Source of the DNA: Bacteroidales bacterium
GTDB taxonomy: Bacteria; Bacteroidota; Bacteroidia; Bacteroidales; UBA7960
Direction of reading: 5' to 3'
Assembly (NCBI GenBank): GCA_003557765.1
Contig: PWNO01000316.1
Coordinates: 1-38,274 of the forward strand
DNA: 38,274 bases
Shown here one piece after another: positions 31,243-38,274 of this stretch; the stretch's first letter is position 1, and every line of letters begins with the position of its first letter. Position numbers and translations under genes: made by a program. Under the pieces are notes generated by a model, which saw nothing but the letters and a program-made list of their open reading frames with translations, made no database searches and was not told where the DNA came from.

Positions 31243-32322
31243 TTATAGTCTGTTTTTGGAAAGTGCCTTGGCAATTTTTGCCGAGGCACTTCCATTTCCA
31301 TACAGACCTTCCTTAAAATCAATTGTGCTGGCAAAAAAATCCCGGGCAGCTTCATGGATCTGATCGGGGTCAGTGCCGCAAAGCTTATTGTATCCGGCAT
31401 CCACCAGTTCGGTCCATTCGGTTTCATTCCGTAGGGTAATGCAGGGTATTTTGAAAAAGTAAGCTTCTTTTTGTACGCCTCCGCTGTCGGTCATCACCAG
31501 TTGGCTGTTTTGTAGCAGGTGAAGCATCTCAAAGTAGCCTACCGGTTCAATGAGTTTAATATTTTCGGATAATGGAGGTATGTCATTGTGCTGAATGACC
31601 TTGGAAGTACGTGGATGTACCGGGAACACTACCGCATGTTTTTTTGCTACCTGGTTGATGCCATGGATGATATTGGCCAGTTGCACCAGATTTTTTGTAT
31701 TTGCCTCCCGGTGTATGGTTGCAAGCACATAATTGGCGGGTAAGCTGACCTTCGCCGGTTTCCTGGCTTTATCTGCAAAGAGGAGGGAAGCATCATACAT
31801 TACATCGCCAGTTAAGTGGATCTCGCATGGGAAATCTCTGAAGCCTTCCCGTGTGAGGTTGTTGACAGCGGCTTCGGTAGGACAAAATAAGATGCGACTA
31901 AGCCTGTCGGCAAGTATGCGGTTGATTTCTTCCGGCATCTCCATGTTTTGCGAACGGAGTCCGGCCTCCACGTGGGCTACCGGAACATTCAGTTTGGCTG
32001 CTGCCAGAGCCCCCGCCAAGGTTGAGTTCGTATCACCATATACCATCACGATATCGGGTTTTTCCTTGATCATGATGCTCTCGGCTTCCTCGAGCATGCG
32101 CCCGGTCATGGCACCATGCGACAAGCTGTGGATGTTCAGGAAGTGCCTTGGCCGTGGGATCTCCATCTGGTCAAAAAACACCTCACTCATGTTCTGGTCA
32201 AAATGTTGCCCCGTATGGATCAACACCTCTCTCAGGCCCTCCTGCCGCTTAATTGCCCTGCTCACCGGCGCAGCCTTAATAAACTGCGGCCGTGCGCCTA
32301 CAATCGTTACAATCTTAATCAT
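31243..32322 (-). CDS. wecB: Non-hydrolysing UDP-N-acetylglucosamine 2-epimerase
   Basis: The 359-residue cytoplasmic enzyme converts UDP-GlcNAc to UDP-ManNAc for surface polysaccharides. Family motifs are in order: VGARPQFIKAAPVSRA at the N terminus, HTGQHFDQNMS (about 36-46), HVEAGLRS (about 117-124), and the C-terminal nucleotide site TDSGGVQKEA followed by RNETEWTELVDAG. Length is normal. It is isolated from other sugar genes. It is divergent from aroK across a 269-base gap. A 14-bp stem lies within its last codons. A hydrolysing (NeuC-like) epimerase is less likely given the ETEWTE segment. Confidence 0.94.
   Translation of the reverse strand: MIKIVTIVGARPQFIKAAPVSRAIKRQEGLREVLIHTGQHFDQNMSEVFFDQMEIPRPRHFLNIHSLSHGAMTGRMLEEAESIMIKEKPDIVMVYGDTNSTLAGALAAAKLNVPVAHVEAGLRSQNMEMPEEINRILADRLSRILFCPTEAAVNNLTREGFRDFPCEIHLTGDVMYDASLLFADKARKPAKVSLPANYVLATIHREANTKNLVQLANIIHGINQVAKKHAVVFPVHPRTSKVIQHNDIPPLSENIKLIEPVGYFEMLHLLQNSQLVMTDSGGVQKEAYFFKIPCITLRNETEWTELVDAGYNKLCGTDPDQIHEAARDFFASTIDFKEGLYGNGSASAKIAKALSKNRL
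31261..31291 (+). terminator. Hairpin over the gdhB 3' end, inside wecB codons
   Basis: AAGTGCCTTGGCAA (31261-31274) and TTGCCGAGGCACTT (31278-31291) form a 14-bp stem with one G-T mismatch and a 3-base loop, 29 bases after the gdhB stop. It is read through on the minus strand as the last codons of the wecB-like gene. No strong T-run follows on the plus strand. Confidence 0.5.
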
Positions 32323-32425
32323 CCCATAGTGGTTTGATGAGGAATGTTTCTAATATAAACCGATTTTGTTCAAATGATGCATTTGCATGCGTGTGTCAAA
32401 GATAGTGACTTCTGCTTAGGAAATG

Positions 32426-32505
32426 ACGAAAGGAGGGAATGACGAAAGGATGAAAGGTCTTAAAGTCGAAAGGTCTTAAAGTCGAAAGGTCAAAAAGTCG
32501 GGTAT
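32426..32505. repeat. Ten-unit 8-bp purine-rich tandem array
   Basis: Ten units in exact 8-base register: ACGAAAGG, AGGGAATG, ACGAAAGG, ATGAAAGG, TCTTAAAG, TCGAAAGG, TCTTAAAG, TCGAAAGG, TCAAAAAG, TCGGGTAT. It lies between wecB and aroK. It shares units and the final TCGGG-GTAT ending with the array at 22769-22848, including the switch from A-first to T-first units midway. Confidence 0.85.
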
Positions 32506-32568
32506 GAGGTGGAACTGGGATAATTTGGTGGTGTTGTTTGCAGGAAGCTTAAGTTGAGGGGGATTGAT

Positions 32569-32576
32569 TACATTTG
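32569..32576 (+). promoter_or_regulatory. Putative aroK -7 promoter element
   Basis: TACATTTG matches TAnnTTTG exactly, 15 bases before the aroK ATG. The only TTTG upstream (32537-32540) is 28 bases away, longer than usual, so the -33 element is uncertain. The leader would be very short. Confidence 0.35.
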
Positions 32577-32591
32577 TAAAAAAAATGTACG

Positions 32592-33095
32592 ATGCGGATT
32601 TACCTGATTGGATTCATGGGATGCGGAAAGAGTTCCCTGGGGAAACGGCTTGCGCGTAAACTGGATTATCCTTTTGTGGATCTGGACACGGAAATTGAAA
32701 TGGCCGCTGGGAAAAGCGTCACTGCGATCTTTGATGCACATGGGGAGGATTGGTTCCGGAAAAAGGAACGGGAGTTGCTTCACCGGACTGTGGACTTGTC
32801 TCGTGGGGTGATCGCCACAGGTGGAGGCACGCCGTATTATTTTGACAACATGGATTTTATGAATGCGCAGGGGGTAACAGTTTACCTGAAAATGAGTCCG
32901 GTGAGTCTGACACATCGTTTGCAGTATGCGCAAAAGAAAAGACCTTTGGTGTCTGATCTGACAGGGGAGGATTTGTTCAGGTTCGTCCTTGAAAAACTGA
33001 AAAGCAGAGAGCCCTTTTATTGCAGGGCACAGTGCATCATCAAAGGTGAGTCGGCCAAACCTGCCCAGATCGAAGCCCTGGTCTTTGGCGTTTAA
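32592..33095 (+). CDS. aroK: Shikimate kinase
   Basis: The 167-residue cytoplasmic enzyme phosphorylates shikimate at O3 in the chorismate pathway. Walker A is GCGKSS (about residues 10-16) after the initial strand MRIYLIGFM. FVDLDTEIE (about 28-36) gives the shikimate-binding Asp, RKKERELL follows at about 57-64, and ATGGGTPYY (about 76-84) is the GGG site. A lid-region Arg appears in KKRPLVSDL. Length is typical. It is a lone gene: the next gene on its strand is about 1 kb downstream, with a 286-base empty gap first. Confidence 0.96.
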   Translation: MRIYLIGFMGCGKSSLGKRLARKLDYPFVDLDTEIEMAAGKSVTAIFDAHGEDWFRKKERELLHRTVDLSRGVIATGGGTPYYFDNMDFMNAQGVTVYLKMSPVSLTHRLQYAQKKRPLVSDLTGEDLFRFVLEKLKSREPFYCRAQCIIKGESAKPAQIEALVFGV

Positions 33096-33381
33096 AACGT
33101 TTGGACTTGATCTGACGAATCTTTTTTTTGGTGATTCAACCTAACCTGTATGATTCATCCTATATATTTTATCGCATGCCAACAATAGCGTTGCCTTGTT
33201 TGGATGTCCGTTCTTCTTTAAGCCTTGCTGCAACTGTTGCCAAGCGACATACAAAAAAGGAACAATTTGAAAATGATTGCTCATATTTTGAGTTGACCTG
33301 CTGAATATGTCATGGCAAGTCCCACATGTGACCGATTTACTCAATTGATAAACACATGAAGATTGAAAATACAGTGGATCC
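33096..33381. other. Gap between aroK and YqgE genes, nothing recognised
   Basis: This 286-base stretch has no recognised gene. A 96-codon minus-strand frame (33141-33431) starts inside the YqgE gene and shows no known domain. A GAATC/GATTC pair around a T-tract (33116-33136) is a weak hairpin only. Confidence 0.5.
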
Positions 33382-33951
33382 CTAATTGAGGATGGGATCT
33401 GAGGGAAAGTTGGCCCAGATGGCGTAATCATTACCCATTTCTTTGAGCATGTTACTCCAAAGCTTTTCTGGGTTACGGGCCATTACGGTATCGAGGCTGC
33501 ACTGGGTGACCACCCACGATTTTTCCTTCATTTCCCGTTCAAGCTGGTTGGGTTCCCATCCTGAGTATCCGATAAAAAAGCGCACCTCTTCCGGGGTGAC
33601 CAGCTGCAGGCTGATGAGTTCCATAAGTTTTTCAATCTCACCGCCCCAGAATAATCCTGGTATGATCTCTATGCTGCCTGGCACTTTGTCACCAAGTGTA
33701 TGCACATAAAACAGACGCTCGGGATGTACCGGGCCACCAAGGAAAAGAGGGAAGTCGTTTTCTGGAAACTCTTTTACAACCTGATTAAGCTTAAGGTGGA
33801 TGGGTTTATTGAGGATCAGACCGATGGTGCCTTCTTGATTATGGTGTTCCACAAGCAATACCACACTGCGTCCGAAATAGAAATCGCGCAATGCCGGTTC
33901 GCTGATTAACAGCTTGCCGCTGGATGGCCTGTATTTTTTTTGTTCTGTCAT
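33382..33951 (-). CDS. YqgE/AlgH-family protein (UPF0301)
   Basis: This 189-residue protein matches the YqgE/AlgH family. The start has GKLLISEPALRDFYFGRSVVLLVEH, then NQEGTIGLILNKP (about residues 38-50), FLGGPVHPERLF (about 70-81), and the C-terminal FIGYSGWEPNQLEREM block. These are the family signature blocks in order. The molecular role is not established; AlgH has been linked to alginate regulation in Pseudomonas. It is divergent from the MurL-like gene, with about 140 bases to that gene's chosen start. Confidence 0.93.
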   Translation of the reverse strand: MTEQKKYRPSSGKLLISEPALRDFYFGRSVVLLVEHHNQEGTIGLILNKPIHLKLNQVVKEFPENDFPLFLGGPVHPERLFYVHTLGDKVPGSIEIIPGLFWGGEIEKLMELISLQLVTPEEVRFFIGYSGWEPNQLEREMKEKSWVVTQCSLDTVMARNPEKLWSNMLKEMGNDYAIWANFPSDPILN

Positions 33952-33997
33952 AGTAAGCGATGGGATTTGAAACAGCGCCCCCTCTCAGGGAATTTCG

Positions 33998-34005
33998 TAT
34001 TTTTG
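33998..34005 (+). promoter_or_regulatory. Possible -7 promoter element of the MurL-like gene
   Basis: TATTTTTG matches TAnnTTTG exactly. It supports starts downstream of it (ATG 34053 or 34092) and argues against the in-frame ATG at 33960, which lies upstream of it. A correctly spaced -33 element was not found. Confidence 0.3.
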
Positions 34006-34091
34006 ATGCGTTGTTCAACCACTTAACAACAAAAACTCTGCCATTGTTCATCATGGGAGCAGGGGGCTTTTGTCCTTTATACATCTATATC

Positions 34092-35534
34092 ATGACAAGC
34101 CGGAATCGTAAGGAGGTGTATGACGCATTGCGCGCTGAGTATCCGGTATTCTCCTTTAGAGATTTTGCAATCAGGCAGGAGGAGGGTAAGACTGCAATGG
34201 GCTTTATTTTTGAAACGGGTGAACGGCATCGTTTTACGCCACGATGGCTTATACATTATGGGCGATGGTTGCCAAAAAACATTGAGCCAGGGCTTCCGGA
34301 TGAAGTCTGGGCCTTTCACCTGGGCATGATCGAGATGATCAGCTACTGGAAGGCCTTTTGCTCGCCGCAAATCGACATCCAATGTGGCGCATTGACTGTG
34401 CATCAGGCGCAGTGGTGGTTCAAGCTTTACCAGCACGGGTTGGGTGAGTTTTTTTATACCAATGGGATGGATATACCGGGAGAGGATATGCTGCATTTTG
34501 TTTCACAGCAAAAGGATCCCGGTAGCGGTTGCAACAATCCGCTCAGGCTCCAGGATGAAGTCCGTGGTGCCATTCCACACCTGGGAGCTATGCTGGTGCC
34601 CGTGGGCGGGGGCAAAGACTCCGTGGTTTCGCTGGAGCTTCTGAAAAAAGCCGGTCATAAAATTATTCCTTTTGTAATAAACCCCAGGGGTGCCACGGAA
34701 GGCGTGGTAAGCCAGGCAGGATTTGCTCCCGGCGACACCATTTCGATGGACAGGCAAATCGACCCGCTATTATTGGAATTGAATGAAAAAGGCTTTTTGA
34801 ACGGGCATACCCCGTTTTCTGCCATGCTGGCATTTGCATCTGCTTACGTTGCTTCCCGACTGCGGATCCCGCACATCGCGCTGTCGAATGAATCGAGTGC
34901 CAATGAGCCCTCGGTCCCGGGAACCAAAATCAACCACCAGTACAGCAAATCCCTTGAGTTTGAGCATGATTTCAGGCAGTACATGCATACATACCTGGAT
35001 CAGTCAATCGATTATTTCAGCCTGCTTCGGCCGCTGAATGAGCTGCAAATCGCTGCATTGTTTTCTGGTTTTAAGCAGTACCACCAAGTGTTTCGGAGCT
35101 GCAATGCAGGCAGCAAGGAAAACAGCTGGTGTGGCAAGTGTGCCAAATGCCTTTTTACTTATGTTATCCTCTCCCCGTTTTTGTCAGTCGGGCAACTGCA
35201 GGCGATCTTTGGCAGCAACCTGCTCGCTGACAACTCGTTGCAATCGATGCTTTTTGACCTCTGCGGAGATGGAACCAATAAACCCTTTGAGTGCGTGGGA
35301 ACCACCGATGAGGTGAATACGGCGCTGGTGTATGTGATCCGGCAGCTTGAATCCCGCGGGACATCACTTCCAGAGCTCCTGGAGGCTTATCGCAGGAGCC
35401 ACCTTTGGGAGCAATACAAGGAAGAGGACATCCGGAATCACCTCCGGCAGTTCGATGAGGCGCATTGCCTTGATAATCGATTTGAATCACTGGTTTTAAA
35501 TGCTTTGGAGGGGATTGAAGGGATGCTGGTGTGA
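34092..35534 (+). CDS. murL: MurL-like UDP-MurNAc-L-Ala-L-Glu epimerase
   Basis: The 480-residue cytoplasmic protein starts at ATG 34092 (MTSRNRKEVY); earlier in-frame ATGs add a stretch with no family look. It has an ATP PP-loop, PVGGGKDS at 170-177, and a conserved core with LSNESSANEPS (264-274). A Cys cluster follows (Cys337, 347, 350, 353, as CX9CX2CX2C), which could bind zinc or Fe-S. MurL, described in Xanthomonas oryzae, epimerises the terminal L-Glu of UDP-MurNAc-L-Ala-L-Glu with ATP, fitting an adenylating PP-loop. The next gene is a divergent MurD, as in MurL/MurD2 pairs. The call rests on that pairing and the PP-loop; another PP-loop enzyme is possible. Confidence 0.75.
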   Translation: MTSRNRKEVYDALRAEYPVFSFRDFAIRQEEGKTAMGFIFETGERHRFTPRWLIHYGRWLPKNIEPGLPDEVWAFHLGMIEMISYWKAFCSPQIDIQCGALTVHQAQWWFKLYQHGLGEFFYTNGMDIPGEDMLHFVSQQKDPGSGCNNPLRLQDEVRGAIPHLGAMLVPVGGGKDSVVSLELLKKAGHKIIPFVINPRGATEGVVSQAGFAPGDTISMDRQIDPLLLELNEKGFLNGHTPFSAMLAFASAYVASRLRIPHIALSNESSANEPSVPGTKINHQYSKSLEFEHDFRQYMHTYLDQSIDYFSLLRPLNELQIAALFSGFKQYHQVFRSCNAGSKENSWCGKCAKCLFTYVILSPFLSVGQLQAIFGSNLLADNSLQSMLFDLCGDGTNKPFECVGTTDEVNTALVYVIRQLESRGTSLPELLEAYRRSHLWEQYKEEDIRNHLRQFDEAHCLDNRFESLVLNALEGIEGMLV

Positions 35535-35704
35535 TGTTGGCACGCGCTTTGGCTTTTGATGCATTGTGTGTAATTTGATTATAACCCGCATTGAATAATA
35601 CAGGATACGTGAAAAGAGATAAGTAACAATAAGCACGAGGGATTTGCAGATCTCATTGACAATTGGACTTTTTGAAATTTCGACTTATAGACATGAATTA
35701 ACCC

Positions 35705-37099
35705 ATGATGGTTCAGGCATTCTTCCAGAAGCTATTCTCCGGTAAACGGGTGGCGATCCTGGGATTTGGACGAGAGGGGCGGTCTACGTTCCGGCTGCTT
35801 TCCAGGCTGTTCCCGGATGTGCGCCTGATGATATGCGATCGCAGCCAGGAAATTGTGCTGCCGGATGACGGTGCCTCAGTTGAGGAGACTGCAAAGCTGT
35901 GTACCGGTCCCGACTACCTGGAAGGCCTCGCGACAGCAGATTTCATCATCAAATCGCCCGGCATACCCTTCTCCGTTTTGGATGGCGTGGACCCTCCGGG
36001 AGTAATTACTTCACAAACAGAACTTTTTCTTTCCCTGTTCCGCAAGCAGGTGATTGGCATCACCGGTACCAAGGGCAAGAGCACAACCGCCAGCTTGTTG
36101 TATCATATGCTGCAGGAGGGAGGAAAAGATGTGGTGCTGCTGGGCAACATCGGTGTGCCCTGTTTTGATCGGATTGATCTCATCCGGGAAGATACCCACA
36201 TCGTGTTTGAGATGAGCAGCCACCAGCTGGAGGGCATACAGGTGTCCCCTGCGTTGGCCATCCTCCTGAACATTTTTGAAGAGCACCTGGATCATTATGC
36301 CAGCTATGCAGCCTACCAGCAGGCCAAGCTGAATATCCTGCGCTGGCAGCAACCTGGTGACATCTGCATATGTAACCCTAACAACAAGGTGCTGGGCCAG
36401 TTATTGCCCGGACTTGAGATTCCCTCGACGACCATTTTTGTGGCGGGGCCTTCTTCTTTTCCTTCCGACGGGGATGTGTCTTTTAATGATGATGACCTTC
36501 TTTTCAGGCTTGGGAATGATCAAAAGACCGTGACTGATGCGGTGAGCAGGCGAAAGCTTGCGGGCACACATAACCTGGAGAATATCGCTGCAGCTGCTGC
36601 GGCTGCCATTATCCTGGGGGTTGATGCGGCAGTCATTTCGAGGGCAATCGAAGGTTTTGGTGGGCTCCCGCATAGGCTGGAGTATGCCGGCACCAATAAA
36701 GGAGTGGTATATTATAATGACAGCATCGCGACAATCCCTGAGGCCACGCTGGCTGCAGTGCGTGCCCTGCCGGGTACGGCTACCCTTTTACTGGGCGGCA
36801 GGGACCGCGGTGTGCATGTGGAAACGATGCTGGAAGAGCTTGCCGCATCCGGAGTGATAAACTTCGTCTTCACTGGCGATGCCGGTGAGCGGATGAAGGC
36901 GATAGCGGAGAAAATGCGGGTATTCGTGGGAAAACACCTGCACATGGCTGCATCTTTTGATGAGGCGGTAGCACACGCTGCGGAGTACACACCGCCCGGT
37001 CGGATCTGCTTGCTTTCTCCTGCTGCCCCAAGTTATGACGCCTTTCCGAATTTCGAAGCGCGCGGTAACCGGTTTAAGGAGCTTATCCGTACACTCTAG
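35705..37099 (+). CDS. murD2: MurD-type ligase, probable MurD2 (L-Glu-adding)
   Basis: This 464-residue cytoplasmic Mur ligase joins glutamate to UDP-MurNAc-L-Ala with ATP. ATP site GTKGKSTT is at 121-128, SSHQLEG at about 171-177, the carbamylated-Lys position is Lys209, HNLEN at 290-294, and LSPAAPSYDAFPNFEARG is near the C terminus. In canonical MurD the amino-acid site reads DSKATN and GGKDKG; here it reads DSIATIPEAT (340-349) and GGRDRG (about 365-370). Those changes are at positions that touch D-Glu, consistent with the L-Glu-adding MurD2. It follows the MurL-like gene by 170 bases on the same strand. A divergent normal MurD cannot be excluded. Confidence 0.8.
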   Translation: MMVQAFFQKLFSGKRVAILGFGREGRSTFRLLSRLFPDVRLMICDRSQEIVLPDDGASVEETAKLCTGPDYLEGLATADFIIKSPGIPFSVLDGVDPPGVITSQTELFLSLFRKQVIGITGTKGKSTTASLLYHMLQEGGKDVVLLGNIGVPCFDRIDLIREDTHIVFEMSSHQLEGIQVSPALAILLNIFEEHLDHYASYAAYQQAKLNILRWQQPGDICICNPNNKVLGQLLPGLEIPSTTIFVAGPSSFPSDGDVSFNDDDLLFRLGNDQKTVTDAVSRRKLAGTHNLENIAAAAAAAIILGVDAAVISRAIEGFGGLPHRLEYAGTNKGVVYYNDSIATIPEATLAAVRALPGTATLLLGGRDRGVHVETMLEELAASGVINFVFTGDAGERMKAIAEKMRVFVGKHLHMAASFDEAVAHAAEYTPPGRICLLSPAAPSYDAFPNFEARGNRFKELIRTL

Positions 37100-37115
37100 G
37101 CATCTCATTAATCTG

Positions 37116-37799
37116 TCATAACCTGAGTTGTTGTTTGAAGTATCGGACAAGGCTTTCGGGATTACTCACCGACTGTTGCAGCCATTCCAGCATCACATCT
37201 GCTTTTTCGTCATCGGACAGTTGCCAGTGAGGTACGGTATTCCTTACCTTCGGACTGAGGTGATACAGACATAGGGCTGCACACACGCTGATGTTGAAGC
37301 TTTCGGTAAAGCCCACCATTGGAATTTTTACATAGCCGTCGGCCAGGTCGATGGCTTGCTGTGTGAGGCCTTGCAGCTCGGTGCCAAAGAGGAGGGCTGT
37401 TTTCTGGTTGACTGGCAGTTCTTCAAGCAGGCAGTCGTGCTCATGCGGGGTGGTTGCCACGATGCGGTAACCTTTTTCTTTGAGTTGCCGGATACAGGCT
37501 TCGGTGTTGTTTTCGAGGGAGTTGTATTTGTTGAGCGTGAGCCATTTTGATGCACCTAGCGCCACATCTGGATTTATCTCATAGGTGTTGCGATTCTCGA
37601 TGATGTGTACATCCTGAATGCCGAAGCAATCGCACGAACGCAGCACGGCACTCGCATTATGCGACTGATAGATGTCTTCCATTACCACGCACAGGTGTCT
37701 TGTACGTTGTTCCAGCACTCTTTGCATTCTCAGAAGGCGCTGGGGAGTTACATAGTCAGATAAGGCCGCGATGAGCTGTTGTTTTTGTTGCAGATTCAT
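37116..37799 (-). CDS. trmH: TrmH-family tRNA/rRNA 2'-O-methyltransferase
   Basis: The 227-residue SPOUT methyltransferase has the TrmH order: VMEDIYQSHNASAVLRSCDCFGI (N-terminal motif 1 with the NxxAVLR-type segment), LLFGTELQGLT (motif 2, about residues 137-147) and IPMVGFTESFNISVCAAL (motif 3, about 162-179). It should methylate a guanosine 2'-hydroxyl of tRNA (G18-type). The start is ATG 37799, since the alternative two codons upstream is a TTG. It begins 22 bases after the ureohydrolase stop, so they are likely co-transcribed. It converges on the MurD-like gene, with 16 bases between stops. Confidence 0.9.
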   Translation of the reverse strand: MNLQQKQQLIAALSDYVTPQRLLRMQRVLEQRTRHLCVVMEDIYQSHNASAVLRSCDCFGIQDVHIIENRNTYEINPDVALGASKWLTLNKYNSLENNTEACIRQLKEKGYRIVATTPHEHDCLLEELPVNQKTALLFGTELQGLTQQAIDLADGYVKIPMVGFTESFNISVCAALCLYHLSPKVRNTVPHWQLSDDEKADVMLEWLQQSVSNPESLVRYFKQQLRL

Positions 37800-37821
37800 C
37801 ACCAACAGAAAATAAGTGACG

Positions 37822-38274
37822 TTATTCGTTGCTTTTAATCATCATGCCGGCCAGGCGATAGAGAATACGTGAAGAGATGATGCCGTCCAATTGGGTGGTT
37901 CCGGTTTCGACCAGGTCGGCTCCGACGAAACGCTTACCCGCATTGAAAGCCGTTCCGAGCAGGTGCATCACTTGGTTGTAAGACAGGCCGCCAGGCACGG
38001 GCGTGCCTGTACCGGGGCACCATGCAGGCTCCATTCCGTCGACATCAAAACTGACATAAATATTGTCCGGGAGTTTGTCGATGATGTCGTGGCATATTTC
38101 GCCCCAGACCTCTCCTTCATACATCCTCTCGTGGAGGTCGTGATCAAAAAAGGTTTTTACCGTTTTGTGATTGGTGGAGATGGTCTGGACCTCTTCGTTG
38201 CATAGTTCCCGGATGCCCACCTGCACAATCTGGTTGACACCTTCGGTATTCAGCGCGTGTTGCATGATGGATGC
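37822..38274 (-). CDS. Arginase/agmatinase-family ureohydrolase, C-terminal part
   Basis: The frame is open to the right edge (ASIMQHAL...), so the N terminus is missing. The 150 visible codons show the ureohydrolase core: YVSFDVDGMEPAWCPG with the paired metal-binding Asp residues of the DxD, GTGTPVPGGLSY after it, and VGADLVETG with the C-terminal metal-site Glu. The fourth Asp of the usual SFDxDxxDP motif is replaced by Glu (MEP). Substrate (arginine, agmatine or formimidoylglutamate) cannot be decided without the N-terminal half. It is the first visible gene of a pair with trmH. Confidence 0.85.
   Translation of the reverse strand, partial: ASIMQHALNTEGVNQIVQVGIRELCNEEVQTISTNHKTVKTFFDHDLHERMYEGEVWGEICHDIIDKLPDNIYVSFDVDGMEPAWCPGTGTPVPGGLSYNQVMHLLGTAFNAGKRFVGADLVETGTTQLDGIISSRILYRLAGMMIKSNE

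Noticed and set aside
32426..32505. Possible CRISPR array
   Set aside because: Units are 8 bases with no spacers between them, so it is a simple tandem repeat; no cas gene is nearby.
33141..33431. 96-codon minus-strand frame with CGTC motif
   Set aside because: Starts inside the YqgE gene, has no recognised domain and no promoter or spacing support.

Overview
The window looks like a chromosomal segment of a Bacteroidota bacterium. Supporting features are a FeoA-FeoB fusion, a fused two-domain branched-chain 2-oxoacid dehydrogenase E1, a Pif1-type helicase with a C-terminal HTH tail, tandem secreted amidohydrolases, a SPASC-free lipobox lipoprotein and several promoter-like TAnnTTTG hexamer/octamer elements. 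Base composition looks roughly balanced by eye. No rRNA, tRNA, CRISPR array, prophage or intact insertion sequence was seen, so this is mostly core-metabolic DNA. Both edges cut genes: an S9-type peptidase on the left and a ureohydrolase on the right.

Layout, left to right. Bases 1-2.0 kb: the end of an S9 peptidase, a membrane-anchored VanY-like M15 peptidase with a very His-rich linker, and a MobA-like nucleotidyltransferase. 2.2-5.4 kb: FeoAB iron transporter and a small coiled-coil lipoprotein. 5.5-9.7 kb: two adjacent secreted amidohydrolases, of which only one of three amidohydrolase domains keeps all metal ligands. 9.9-12.1 kb: fused branched-chain 2-oxoacid dehydrogenase E1. 12.1-18.7 kb (minus strand): a NuoE/NuoF/NuoG-like three-subunit redox complex followed by a rubrerythrin-like ferritin. 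The large subunit carries an inserted GltD/NfnB-type flavoprotein module and a molybdopterin-type domain without the catalytic Cys/Sec. This resembles the electron-bifurcating transhydrogenase family (Sporomusa-type Nfn) more than a formate dehydrogenase. 18.9-21.2 kb: Pif1-like helicase.

21.3-31.2 kb holds the most unusual block. Two class I glutamate dehydrogenases, one with NAD-type and one with NADP-type cofactor residues, bracket a tandem pair of very large paralogous proteins. Each of these fuses a degenerate receiver domain, an apparently intact receiver domain, a complete PPDK-type ATP-grasp domain and an unrecognised C-terminal domain. The usual phosphohistidine swivel motif and PEP-binding domain are absent. 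They look like receiver-controlled dikinase-like enzymes with no known substrate, and are my main candidate for an undescribed system.

31.2-38.3 kb: a UDP-GlcNAc 2-epimerase (wecB-like), shikimate kinase, YqgE/AlgH, a PP-loop protein that fits MurL next to a divergent MurD (MurD2-like), a TrmH-type RNA methylase and a partial ureohydrolase. MurL plus MurD2 would give an L-Glu-then-epimerise route to the D-Glu of peptidoglycan, replacing the MurI/MurD order.

Intergenic DNA contains short-period degenerate tandem arrays. Two arrays, about 10 kb apart, keep a strict 8-bp register and end in nearly the same sequence. All functional calls rest on motif recognition by eye; no database search was run.
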